From: Dryocola clanedunensis
Lineage (GTDB): Bacteria; Pseudomonadota; Gammaproteobacteria; Enterobacterales; Enterobacteriaceae
Assembly: GCF_025215155.1 (NCBI RefSeq)
Contig: NZ_JALHAM010000119.1
Direction: 5' to 3' (one strand)
Length of the DNA: 64,000 nucleotides
Numbering within the stretch: position 1 is the stretch's first letter; every line of letters begins with the position of its first letter. Of this stretch, positions 50,112 through 59,700 are shown piece after piece. The notes beneath the pieces are model-generated. The model was not told where the DNA came from. It saw only the letters and a list, made by a program, of their open reading frames with translations, and ran no database searches. The position numbers and the translations under genes were made by a program.

Positions 50112-50663
50112 TTACTGCCCAAAGCGGCTAATTAATCCCGCCGCCGCCAGGGCATGGCCTTTGAGTTTGCCGAGAAGCTCTTCCCGGGTCAGGCCTGCGG
50201 GAAGCGCATCGGCTCGTAAATCCGTTGCAATCAGCGTCCAGGTATAGTGATGCGCGCCGCTGCCGGGTGGCGGGCAGGGGCCGTGCCAGGCCGGCGAGCC
50301 GGGCGTATTTTTTCCGCCAGTAAAGCCTTTACCGTCCCGCAGTTCATTGGCGGTGAAGCCAGTAGCGCTGGCAGGGATGTTATAGGCCACCAGATGGGTG
50401 ACTCCCAGCCCCTTACCCCCTTCGGGATCGTGAACAAGCAGCGCAAAGCTTTGCGTATTGGTTGGGGGATTGCTCCAGACAACAGGGGGAGAAAGATTTT
50501 TCCCGGTGCAGTTAGGGTTATCTTTCGCATTTCCGGCGTATTGCTTATCAAGCATAGCGTTATCGGTAAATGCGGGTGACTGCAGGATAAAAAGCCCTTC
50601 TGCCTGAGCTGTAAAACAACTGGACAACAGAAGGGCGGATAAACCGATTAACGGTGTTTTCAT
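50112..50663 (-). CDS. YbhB/YbcL-type PEBP (Raf kinase inhibitor-like) exported protein
   Basis: 183 residues with a signal peptide (LSALLLSSCFTAQA-EG) and the phosphatidylethanolamine-binding protein fold: LSPPVVWSNPPTNTQSFALL, VHDPEGGKG and GPCPPPGSGAHHYTWTL, the ligand pocket motifs. Bacterial members are of unknown function. The Cys in LLSSC could suggest a lipobox but the context (TAQA cleavage) favours plain secretion. Not adjacent to chaC or ychN by operon; 61 bp upstream of ychN on the same strand. Confidence 0.88.
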   Translation of the reverse strand: MKTPLIGLSALLLSSCFTAQAEGLFILQSPAFTDNAMLDKQYAGNAKDNPNCTGKNLSPPVVWSNPPTNTQSFALLVHDPEGGKGLGVTHLVAYNIPASATGFTANELRDGKGFTGGKNTPGSPAWHGPCPPPGSGAHHYTWTLIATDLRADALPAGLTREELLGKLKGHALAAAGLISRFGQ

Positions 50664-50777
50664 GTAGGAATACTCATCTGGCTGGATATCTAAGCGTAGC
50701 GCTAAATTAGGATTAAGCTTGGCATTAACCCCGGACTTTAGGCGTGTACTGAATGCTCAGGATGTTATAATTTCCTG

Positions 50778-52190
50778 ATGTTTAAAAAAGCAGTACCACT
50801 TTTGACCCTGACGTACACACTCCTCAGCGCTGGAGGGGTTGCGAGTACACGCCAGACCTTCATCGGAAAGGATGAGGGTGCACTTTCTCCGGCCTCCGCA
50901 GAACTCCCCGATTTAGGCATGGCTCCTGAAACTGACGCTGCTGCAAAGCATATTGCGGAGATGGCGAAGAAGTTCGGTGAGGCCAGCATGATCGACGATG
51001 GCCTGGACGCCGGCGATCAGGCACGACTTCTGGCCTTCACCAGCATCAGGGACGCCCTGACTGACAAGGTTGCGGATGAAGCCGAGTCGTTGCTGTCTCC
51101 ATGGGGAAAAGCGAACCTTAATCTGCTGGTGGATCAGCACGGGAGCTGGAACGGCAGCAGTGGTTCACTCTTTAGCCCCTGGGAAGATAACAACCGTTAT
51201 CTGACCTGGAGCCAGATCGGCTTTACCCAGCAGGAAGACGGCATGATTGGCAATATCGGTGTTGGTCAGCGTTGGGTGGCTGGGAACTGGCTGCTGGGGT
51301 ACAACACGTTTTACGATAGCCAGCTGTCGAACCATCTGCGGCGGGCAGGCGTCGGTGCCGAGGCGTGGGGGGAATACCTGCGGTTGTCCGCCAACTATTA
51401 CCAGCCGCTGAACGGCTGGCAGGACGATACCGAAACGCTGGAGCAACGCCTGGCGCGAGGCTACGACATCACGGCACAGGCGTGGCTGCCGTTTTACCGC
51501 CACATCAATACCAGCCTTAGCCTCGAGCAGTATTTTGGCGACAGCGTGGATTTGTTCAACAGCGGCACGGGTTATCGAAACCCCGTAGCGGTCACGATGG
51601 GGCTGAGTTATACGCCGGTGCCGCTGGTGACTTTTACCGCGCAGCATAAGCAGGGTGAGAACGGCGTAGGGCAGGATAATCTTGGCCTGAAACTGAATTA
51701 CCGCATGGGCGTTCCGCTGGCTAAGCAACTCTCCTCCGCCGAGGTGGCAACAACCAGCTCGTTACGCGGCAGCCGCTATGACAGCGTGGAACGCAGTCAT
51801 TTGCCGGTGATGGAATATCGCCAGCGTAAAACCCTGTCAGTCTTCCTGGCAACACCACCGTGGGAGCTGCACCCGGGCGAGACCGTGGAGCTTAAACTCC
51901 AGGTTCGGGCGCACAACGCGATCCGCAATATCAGCTGGCAGGGGGATACCCAGGTGCTCAGCCTGACGCCGCCTGCAAACAATCACAGTACCGATGGCTG
52001 GAGCGTCATTATGCCTGCGTCGCAGGACGGTGAGGCCGGAGAGTATCACCTGTCAGTGACGCTTGAGGATGATAAAGGACAGAAGGTGACGTCGAACTGG
52101 ATAACGCTCAAACAGGCGGAACCGCTGGTGGCCGCACCGACAGAAGATCCTCGTTATAACCTTCTGCCGGAAGAGGGAACGACCCCTTAG
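50778..52190 (+). CDS. ychO: Invasin/intimin-like inverse autotransporter YchO
   Basis: 470 residues: signal peptide, an alpha-helical linker (about 40-110), an inverse-autotransporter barrel (about 110-320, FSPWEDNNRYLTWSQIGFT, WLLGYNTFYDSQLSNHLRR, AQAWLPFYRHINTSLSLEQYF) and one Ig-like extracellular domain (about 365-455, LHPGETVELKLQVRAHN). A short relative of intimin; in E. coli YchO is linked to adhesion. The ribosome site is weak. Its stop overlaps the convergent narL stop by 4 bp. Confidence 0.9.
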   Translation: MFKKAVPLLTLTYTLLSAGGVASTRQTFIGKDEGALSPASAELPDLGMAPETDAAAKHIAEMAKKFGEASMIDDGLDAGDQARLLAFTSIRDALTDKVADEAESLLSPWGKANLNLLVDQHGSWNGSSGSLFSPWEDNNRYLTWSQIGFTQQEDGMIGNIGVGQRWVAGNWLLGYNTFYDSQLSNHLRRAGVGAEAWGEYLRLSANYYQPLNGWQDDTETLEQRLARGYDITAQAWLPFYRHINTSLSLEQYFGDSVDLFNSGTGYRNPVAVTMGLSYTPVPLVTFTAQHKQGENGVGQDNLGLKLNYRMGVPLAKQLSSAEVATTSSLRGSRYDSVERSHLPVMEYRQRKTLSVFLATPPWELHPGETVELKLQVRAHNAIRNISWQGDTQVLSLTPPANNHSTDGWSVIMPASQDGEAGEYHLSVTLEDDKGQKVTSNWITLKQAEPLVAAPTEDPRYNLLPEEGTTP

Positions 52191-52837
52191 AAAATACGTT
52201 CCTGATGCACCCAGACCGCCGCTTCGACGCGGGATTTCAGCTTCATCTTTTTCAGCAGGTGCTTGACGTGAACTTTCACCGTGCTCTCGGTGATATCCAG
52301 ACGGCGGGCAATCATTTTGTTCGGCAGCCCCTGGGCGATCAGCTTGAGAATGTCGCGCTCGCGCGGGGTTAGCTGATTCACGTCACGGTCTGAGGTTGCT
52401 CGGTTCGCCCGCAGGCTTGCCGCCAGCACCGGCGTTAACGCTTCGCTGAGGACCATCTCACCTGCGGCCGCCTGCTGCAGGGCTTTCAGTAAATCTTCAG
52501 GCTCCATGTCTTTAAGCAGATAGCCATCGGCGCCGCGTTTCAACGCGGTCACGACATCTTCTTCGTGATTGGAGACGCTGAACACCACGATACGGCCCGA
52601 CAGCGGTTTTTCGCGCAGACAGTCCAGAGTTTCCAGGCCGTTCATGCCGGGCATGTTCAGATCCAGCAGAATCAGGTCGGGGTCGAGCGCTTCGGCAAGC
52701 TCAACGCCCTGAGCCCCGTTCCCGGCTTCGCCGACAACGGCCAGCTCAGGCGCCATGCTGATTAGCTGTTTGACGCCGGTTCTTAGCATCGGGTGATCAT
52801 CAATCAGCAAGATAGTTGCTGCTTCCGGGTTACTCAT
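52187..52837 (-). CDS. narL: Nitrate/nitrite response regulator NarL
   Basis: Two-component regulator: receiver domain (about 8-125, phospho-Asp59 in LILLDLNMPGMNG) and LuxR-type helix-turn-helix (about 150-210, LTPRERDILKLIAQGLPNKM, TVKVHVKHLLKKMKLKSRVE). Activates narK and narGHJI and represses alternative anaerobic genes. 216 aa as in E. coli. Its start overlaps the end of narX by 8 bp, coupling sensor and regulator. Confidence 0.97.
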   Translation of the reverse strand: MSNPEAATILLIDDHPMLRTGVKQLISMAPELAVVGEAGNGAQGVELAEALDPDLILLDLNMPGMNGLETLDCLREKPLSGRIVVFSVSNHEEDVVTALKRGADGYLLKDMEPEDLLKALQQAAAGEMVLSEALTPVLAASLRANRATSDRDVNQLTPRERDILKLIAQGLPNKMIARRLDITESTVKVHVKHLLKKMKLKSRVEAAVWVHQERIF

Positions 52838-54626
52838 CGCTTACTCCTGTGGCAGAAGACAAATGTGCTTCGGGCATAAAACTGACGACCACTTCGGTGC
52901 CGCCACCAGCGCGAGCCCGTATCTGGCAATCGCCTTGCAGGCTTTGCGCACGGTCTCGCATAATAATAAGTCCGTAATGGTTTCTGCGTTCTCCGTTCTC
53001 TGGTATTCCGCAGCCGTTATCCCATACGGTTAATTTTACCTGCTTGTTGAGATGTTCGACGGAGACGCCACAGGCCGTTGCCTGTGCGTGTTTGTAACTG
53101 TTGTTCAGCGCTTCGCGCGCTATCTGCACCAGGTGAATGGCCTGGTGAGAGGGCACAAAACGAGGTGGCAGCTGATAGTTCAGCTCAACGTTAAAGCCGA
53201 GTTTTTCGCTGAACTCCTGACAGCTTGCCTCGAGGGCAGGCCGCAGGCCAGGCTCAATGAGCTGCAGGCGGAACGTGGTCAGCAGTTCGCGCAGCTGGCG
53301 CCACGATGTATTCAGTTCGTTACGCATCTGACTTAACAGCTCACGCATCTCGTCCGGCAGCGCAGCTCCCTGCATTTGTAGACAGCTGACCTGCATTTTC
53401 AGGCAGGAGAGCGACTGGGCGATGGAGTCATGTAATTCTCGTGCAATGGTGGCGCGTTCTTCCATCACCACCAGCTGCTGCTGATGTTCGTGCTGTCGTT
53501 CTACGGCAAGCGTAGCGGTCAGCTGCTCGATGAGCGTTTCGATAAGCTGTTGCTGATCGGCGGTCAGACTGCTGCCCTGGGGGAGCTGAGCGAGCACCAG
53601 ACCGTACTGAATATGGTTATCCGTAAGCCGCCATTTGACCGCATTCGTTTCGGCAGGTTCCGCCGCAGGGGCCCGAGGACAAAGGTGGCAACCCTGCTCC
53701 TCACAGCTGCTGTCCGGCTGGTAGGTGTATTCGTCGTAGTTTTCTTCGTCTTCGTATTCGTACACGCGCAGCTCAATATTCCGCAGCGGCGTAAGGTGCT
53801 GCAGCTCGCTTAAAACAGGGGAAAGCCGCTGACAAAGGGGAGCCTGGGAGTGCAGGCGGCGGTTCGCCTGGTATAAAAACGACAGGATGCGATTTTTCTG
53901 CTCCAGCCCGGCGGTTTTCTCACGTACGCGCTGCTCCAGCACGGAGTAGCTTTCCGCCAGTTCGGCAGACATGCTGTTCAGCGCTATGCCGAGGGTCGCC
54001 ATTTCGTTACGGCCCGAGACGCTGACCCGGTGGGTAAAGTCTCGTTTGCCGATGGCGGATGCCATCGCCAGTAGCTGCCGCCACGGACGTAAAAGGCGTT
54101 TGCGCAGCCAGATAACGGTGAAGACCAGCAGTAAGCCCATCAGCGCAGCCATGCCTTGTTGCAGCAGGATCACCCGGTGGAGCCGCAGCTCTGTTGTTTT
54201 GTCGAACGAGCTGACCAGCTGATCGATACGACCAACGAACTGGGCAACATGAGGCGTCACCTGGCCTGCGTTCTGCGCACGGCTGATGGCGGGTTCAAGG
54301 GTGCTGCGCCAGTAATCCTGCAGCTGCATGAGCTGCGCCTGCTGGCCGTCACGGCGCGCTGCATCCTGCAAGTCATTGCTCCAGGCGGTATGCTCCATTT
54401 CGGTCAGCAGCGGGGCGTCTTTAGCGGTTAACGGAATTGCCGTCAGCAGGCGGTAGCTCTGCATGCGCAGAGAGCCTGCTTTATTGATGGCGTGGGCGTT
54501 GCCCTGAATACCCTGTGCGAGCCAGCTGGCAAGGCTCATCCCCGCCACGCCGAGCGTTGCCAGCAGCAGCACAATCAGCGCTAACTGGTTAACCAGAGTG
54601 AGAGGGGAAAGCAGGCGCTTCAACAT
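52830..54626 (-). CDS. narX: Nitrate/nitrite sensor kinase NarX
   Basis: Membrane histidine kinase, 598 aa. Two transmembrane helices flank a periplasmic sensor with the P-box (HAINKAGSLRMQSYRLL); then HAMP (about 180-230), a cysteine-bearing central module (SSCEEQGCHLCPRAP), and the HisKA_3 dimer/phosphoacceptor helix (TIARELHDSIAQSLSCLK) with an HATPase domain (REALNNSYKHAQA, WDNGCGIPENGERRNHYGL). Phosphorylates NarL when nitrate is present. Divergent from narK. Confidence 0.97.
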   Translation of the reverse strand: MLKRLLSPLTLVNQLALIVLLLATLGVAGMSLASWLAQGIQGNAHAINKAGSLRMQSYRLLTAIPLTAKDAPLLTEMEHTAWSNDLQDAARRDGQQAQLMQLQDYWRSTLEPAISRAQNAGQVTPHVAQFVGRIDQLVSSFDKTTELRLHRVILLQQGMAALMGLLLVFTVIWLRKRLLRPWRQLLAMASAIGKRDFTHRVSVSGRNEMATLGIALNSMSAELAESYSVLEQRVREKTAGLEQKNRILSFLYQANRRLHSQAPLCQRLSPVLSELQHLTPLRNIELRVYEYEDEENYDEYTYQPDSSCEEQGCHLCPRAPAAEPAETNAVKWRLTDNHIQYGLVLAQLPQGSSLTADQQQLIETLIEQLTATLAVERQHEHQQQLVVMEERATIARELHDSIAQSLSCLKMQVSCLQMQGAALPDEMRELLSQMRNELNTSWRQLRELLTTFRLQLIEPGLRPALEASCQEFSEKLGFNVELNYQLPPRFVPSHQAIHLVQIAREALNNSYKHAQATACGVSVEHLNKQVKLTVWDNGCGIPENGERRNHYGLIIMRDRAQSLQGDCQIRARAGGGTEVVVSFMPEAHLSSATGVSDE

Positions 54627-54681
54627 TTATCGGGTATCCTTCATGCTTGAGTGGGCATATTTTCAGCCATCACCCGGAGTA

Positions 54682-54756
54682 TACCCATACCCCCTAATGA
54701 TTACCCCTTAATTGCCACTGGTGGCATGGCGGTGGTTATAACCCTGCTGTACCCCT
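54682..54756 (+). promoter_or_regulatory. NarL heptamer cluster upstream of narK
   Basis: Four TACYYMT-type heptamers on the plus strand: TACCCAT (54682-54688), TACCCCC (54688-54694), TACCCCT (54702-54708) and TACCCCT (54750-54756). They lie 100-170 bp upstream of the FNR site, in the narX-narK gap, as in E. coli narK. Confidence 0.7.
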
Positions 54757-54851
54757 TCCATGGCAGTGAAAACCCACAGTTTTTTTGTGATTTTGGCTTA
54801 CTCACAAAGAATCATGGTTAAAATATAAGCGCCATTCTGTCCGATTATCCC

Positions 54852-54865
54852 TTGATATACATCAA
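54852..54865 (+). promoter_or_regulatory. FNR site of narK
   Basis: TTGATATACATCAA fits the FNR consensus TTGAT-N4-ATCAA perfectly. A -10-like CCTAAT at 54885-54890 puts the site near -41.5, the activating position. Confidence 0.88.
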
Positions 54866-54925
54866 TTTAGATTCACCAATACTCCCTAATGTGGCGGCAA
54901 TTACTCTTACACATTTGAGGTGTTT

Positions 54926-56317
54926 ATGTCTGCGTCGTCCAATAAAGAGCAGAAATCCGCGGGGCTGGTCACGGACTGGCGTCCGGAAGATGTCGAGTTC
55001 TGGCAAACAAAAGGTCATCGTATTGCAAGCCGCAACCTGTGGATTTCCGTGCCGAGCCTGCTGCTCGCCTTTTGCGTCTGGATGCTGTTCAGCGCCGTTG
55101 CGGTGAACCTGAACAAGGTGGGCTTTAGCTTTACAACCGACCAGCTGTTCATGCTGACCGCGCTGCCTTCCGTCTCCGGCGCGCTGCTTCGTGTTCCATA
55201 CTCCTTTATGGTGCCTATCTTCGGTGGACGTCGCTGGACGGCGTTCAGTACCGGCATCCTGATTATCCCTTGCGTCTGGCTTGGTTTTGCCGTGCAGGAT
55301 ACCACCACGCCATTCAGCGTCTTTATCATCATCGCGCTGCTTTGCGGCTTCGCCGGTGCGAACTTCGCGTCGAGCATGGCGAACATCAGCTTCTTCTTCC
55401 CGAAAGCCAAACAGGGCGGGGCACTGGGTATTAACGGCGGCCTGGGTAACCTGGGCGTGAGCGTGATGCAGCTGGTTGCACCGCTGGCCATTTCCCTTTC
55501 TATGTTCGCCATCTTTGGCGGCACGGGCGTGGAGCAGGCTGACGGTTCAATGCTGTTCCTCGAAAATGCCGCATGGATCTGGGTGCCGTTCCTGGCTATC
55601 TTCACCATCGCAGCCTGGTTTGGCATGAACGATCTGTCCGCCTCTAAAGCTTCACTGCGCGAACAGCTGCCGGTTCTTAAGCGTGCGCATCTGTGGATCA
55701 TGGGTATCCTGTACCTGGCAACGTTTGGCTCGTTCATTGGTTTCTCCGCGGGCTTCGCGATGCTGGCCAAAACCCAGTTCCCGGATATCAATATTCTGCA
55801 CTTCGCGTTCTTTGGCCCGCTGCTCGGCGCGCTGGCCCGCTCTGCTGGCGGTGCGATTTCTGACCGTTTCGGCGGCACCCGAGTCTCGCTGATTAACTTC
55901 ATCTTCATGGCCGTATTCAGCGCGCTGTTGTTCACCACGCTGCCGCATAACGGCGTGGGCGGCAACTTTATTGCCTTCTTCGGCGTGTTCCTGATGCTGT
56001 TCCTGACGGCCGGGCTGGGCAGTGGTTCCACCTTCCAGATGATCTCCGTTATCTTCCGCAAGCTGACTATGGATCGCGTAAAAGCGGCCGGCGGTACTGA
56101 AGAACACGCCATGCGCGAAGCGGCGACCGACACTGCGGCGGCACTGGGCTTTATCTCGGCGATTGGTGCCGTAGGCGGATTCTTCATTCCTAAGGCTTTC
56201 GGGACTTCGCTTGCGCTGACCGGTTCCCCGGCAGGTGCGATGAAAATCTTCCTGGTGTTCTACATCGTTTGTGTCGCGATCACTTGGGCAGTTTATGGCC
56301 GTAAATCAGCCAAATAA
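54926..56317 (+). CDS. narK: Nitrate/nitrite antiporter NarK
   Basis: MFS transporter that brings in nitrate and expels nitrite. 463 aa, 12 helices; nitrate signatures GFAGANFASSMANISFFFPK with AKQGGALGINGGLGNLGVSV and the second copy near FLTAGLGSGSTFQMISVIF. ATG at 54926 follows GAGG. FNR and NarL sites upstream give anaerobic, nitrate-dependent expression, and narGHJI follow. Confidence 0.97.
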   Translation: MSASSNKEQKSAGLVTDWRPEDVEFWQTKGHRIASRNLWISVPSLLLAFCVWMLFSAVAVNLNKVGFSFTTDQLFMLTALPSVSGALLRVPYSFMVPIFGGRRWTAFSTGILIIPCVWLGFAVQDTTTPFSVFIIIALLCGFAGANFASSMANISFFFPKAKQGGALGINGGLGNLGVSVMQLVAPLAISLSMFAIFGGTGVEQADGSMLFLENAAWIWVPFLAIFTIAAWFGMNDLSASKASLREQLPVLKRAHLWIMGILYLATFGSFIGFSAGFAMLAKTQFPDINILHFAFFGPLLGALARSAGGAISDRFGGTRVSLINFIFMAVFSALLFTTLPHNGVGGNFIAFFGVFLMLFLTAGLGSGSTFQMISVIFRKLTMDRVKAAGGTEEHAMREAATDTAAALGFISAIGAVGGFFIPKAFGTSLALTGSPAGAMKIFLVFYIVCVAITWAVYGRKSAK

Positions 56318-56349
56318 GTTTTGACCAATTGACCATTTTGGTTATCCCT

Positions 56350-56374
56350 GCGCGGCTTCGGTCGCGCTTTTTTT
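56350..56374 (+). terminator. Terminator of narK
   Basis: GCGCGGCTTCGGTCGCGC hairpin followed by seven T, 32 bp after the narK stop. Confidence 0.8.
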
Positions 56375-56457
56375 ATGAGTAACACGGCTTAGTTACAACA
56401 TACTAATATCTCCCTCTGAACGTCAATTCCGGCTCCGGAGCTGGGTGAGTCTGGTAG

Positions 56458-56469
56458 TACCTACCCCTT
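56458..56469 (+). promoter_or_regulatory. NarL heptamers of narG
   Basis: Overlapping TACCTAC and TACCCCT heptamers about 195 bp upstream of the likely narG transcription start, the position known for the distal NarL site in E. coli. A third heptamer-like TACCTCC follows. Confidence 0.65.
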
Positions 56470-56530
56470 AATACCTCCTGCAGCCTGAATTGTACCTCTG
56501 CAAAATCAAATTTCAAAAATAATCATTATT

Positions 56531-56543
56531 TATCAATGAATTA
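56531..56543 (+). promoter_or_regulatory. IHF site between NarL and FNR sites of narG
   Basis: TATCAATGAATTA is a perfect match to the IHF consensus WATCAA-N4-TTR. It lies between the distal NarL heptamers and the FNR site, where an IHF bend is known to bring NarL to the promoter. Confidence 0.75.
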
Positions 56544-56611
56544 TAAAATATTGTCGCATGCTACTTTGGTGGTATTCGCGTTTTTCCAGCAGTAAGACAA
56601 CGCCTGGTGTG

Positions 56612-56625
56612 TTGATCGTTATCAA
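56612..56625 (+). promoter_or_regulatory. FNR site of narGHJI
   Basis: TTGATCGTTATCAA, a perfect FNR palindrome, about 100 bp before the narG start and as I recall identical to the E. coli site. Transcription would start near 56660. Confidence 0.88.
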
Positions 56626-56717
56626 TTCTGCCTCCTTATCCGCGCGATACCGTGCCAGCAAATCTGCAATGTCGATTTCACAGAAGAGCCTCCAGGCTCC
56701 ACATCAGGAGAATCCCG

Positions 56718-59700
56718 ATGAGTAAGTTTCTTGACCGGTTTCGCTACTTCAAACAGAAGGGCGATACCTTTGCCGACGGACATGGCCAGCTGCTCGATAC
56801 CAACCGCGATTGGGAAGAAGGCTACCGCCAGCGCTGGCAGCACGACAAAGTTGTGCGTTCTACCCACGGTGTAAACTGCACCGGCTCCTGCAGCTGGAAA
56901 ATTTACGTCAAAAGCGGCCTCGTCACCTGGGAAACCCAGCAGACCGACTACCCGCGCACCCGCCCGGATATGCCAAACCATGAGCCACGCGGTTGCCCTC
57001 GCGGCGCCAGCTACTCCTGGTATCTCTACAGTGCTAACCGCCTGAAATACCCGCTGATGCGTAAGCGTCTGATTAAACTGTGGCGCGAAGCGAAAACCGT
57101 ACACGCCGACCCGGTAGACGCGTGGGCATCCATCATCAACGATCCGGAAAAAGCAAAAAGCTATAAACAAGCCCGTGGTCGCGGTGGTTTTGTCCGCTCA
57201 AGCTGGCAGGAAGTGAATGAGCTGATTGCGGCGTCCAACGTCTTTACCGCGAAAACTTACGGTCCCGACCGTATCGCGGGCTTCTCGCCAATCCCTGCAA
57301 TGTCGATGGTTTCCTACGCCGCTGGCGCTCGCTATATTTCCCTGATTGGCGGGACCTGCCTGAGCTTCTACGACTGGTACTGCGACCTGCCGCCTGCGTC
57401 ACCGATGACCTGGGGCGAACAGACCGACGTGCCTGAGTCCGCCGACTGGTACAACTCCAGCTACATCATGGCCTGGGGCTCTAACGTGCCGCAGACCCGT
57501 ACCCCGGACGCCCACTTCTTTACCGAAGTGCGTTACAAAGGGACTAAAACAGTAGCCGTAACGCCGGACTACGCGGAAATCGCTAAGCTTTGCGACCAGT
57601 GGCTGGCACCGAAGCAGGGTACCGATGCCGCCATGGCGCTGGCGATGGGCCACGTCATGCTGCGTGAATTCCACCTGGATAACCCAAGCCAGTACTTTAC
57701 CGACTACGTGCGTCGCTACACCGACATGCCGATGCTGGTGATGCTCGAAGAGCGCGACGGGTTCTATGCCGCGGGCCGCATGCTGCGTGCGTCCGACCTG
57801 GTTGATGGCCTGGGCCAGGAAAACAACCCGCAGTGGAAAACCGTTGCTCTGGATAACCAGAACGGCGAGCTGCTGGCACCGAACGGCTCCATCGGCTACC
57901 GCTGGGGCGAGAAGGGCAAGTGGAACCTCGAGCAGCGCGACGGCACCAGCGGCGAAGATGCCGAGCTGCGTCTGAGCCTGCTTGGCAGCCATGACGAAGT
58001 CGCGGAAGTAGGCTTCCCTTACTTCGGCGGCGAAAGCTCCGAGCATTTCAGCAACGTTAAACTCGATAACGTGCTGATGCATAAATTGCCGGTTAAGCGT
58101 ATTCAGCTGGCAGACGGTTCCAGCGCGCTGGTGACCACCGTTTACGACCTGACCCTGGCGAACTACGGCCTGGAACGCGGTCTGAACGATGAAAACTGCG
58201 CCTCCAGCTACGACGAAGTGAAAGCTTATACCCCTGCGTGGGCCGAGCAGATCACCGGCGTTTCCCGTCAGAACATCGTACGCATTGCCCGTGAGTTCGC
58301 CGATAACGCCGACAAAACGCATGGTCGTTCGATGATCATCGTCGGTGCCGGGATGAACCACTGGTTCCACATGGACATGAACTACCGCGGCCTGATCAAC
58401 ATGCTGATCTTCTGCGGCTGCGTTGGCCAGAGCGGCGGCGGCTGGGCGCACTACGTGGGCCAGGAAAAGCTGCGTCCGCAAACCGGCTGGACCCCGCTGG
58501 CGTTTGCCCTTGACTGGCAGCGTCCACCGCGCCACATGAACAGCACCTCGTTCTTCTATAACCATTCCAGCCAGTGGCGCTATGAGTCGCTGACTGCAGA
58601 AGAGCTGCTGTCCCCGCTGGCGGATAAAACCCGCTACAGCGGTCATCTGATCGACTTTAACGTGCGTGCAGAGCGCATGGGCTGGCTACCGTCCTCGCCG
58701 CAGCTGAACACCAACCCGCTGACCATCGCGGCGCAGGCGAAAGCGGCTGGTATGAGCGCGGCTGACTTTACGGCTCAGCAGCTGAAAAGCGGCGATATTC
58801 GCTTTGCGGCAGAGCAGCCGGATGCGGGCAACAACCACCCGCGCAACCTGTTCGTCTGGCGTTCTAACCTGCTGGGTTCCTCCGGTAAGGGCCATGAGTA
58901 CATGCTTAAGTATCTGCTCGGTACCGAAAACGGTATTCAGGGCAAGGACCTGGGCATAGAAGGCGGCGTGATGCCGGAAGAAGTGGAGTGGGTCGATAAC
59001 GGCCTCGACGGCAAGCTGGATCTGGTGGTGACGCTGGACTTCCGCCTGTCGAGCACCTGCCTGTACTCCGATATCGTGCTACCAACCGCAACCTGGTATG
59101 AGAAAGACGACATGAATACTTCGGATATGCATCCGTTTATTCACCCGCTTTCTGCCGCCGTTGACCCAGCATGGGACTCGAAGAGCGACTGGGATATCTA
59201 CAAAGATATCGCGAAGAAATTCTCCGAAGTGTGCGTTGGCCACTTAGGGAAAGAAACCGATATTGTGACGCTGCCAATCCAGCATGACTCCGCCGCAGAG
59301 CTGGCTCAGCCGTTCGGCGTGATGGACTGGAAAAAGGGCGAATGCGATCTGATCCCTGGTAAAACGGCTCCGCACCTGGTGACGGTTGAACGTGACTACC
59401 CGGCAACCTACGAGCGCTTCACCTCCATCGGCCCGCTGATGGAAACTATCGGCAACGGCGGGAAGGGCATCGCCTGGAACACGCAGACCGAAATGGATCT
59501 GCTGCGCAAGCTCAACTACACCAAGGCAGACGGCCCGGCGAAAGGCCAGCCGATGATCAACACGGCGATCGATGCCGCAGAGATGATCCTGACCCTGGCA
59601 CCGGAAACCAACGGCCACGTAGCGGTGAAAGCCTGGGCTGCGCTCAGCGAGTTTACCGGCCGCGACCACACGCACCTGGCTACCAACAAAGAAGAGGAGA

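Noticed and set aside
55015..56187. 390-codon minus-strand ORF inside narK
   Set aside because: Antisense shadow of narK; low-complexity Pro/Ala/Lys composition, no start signal.
57399..58646. 415-codon minus-strand ORF inside narG
   Set aside because: Antisense shadow of a GC-rich gene with strong codon bias; no domain or start signal.
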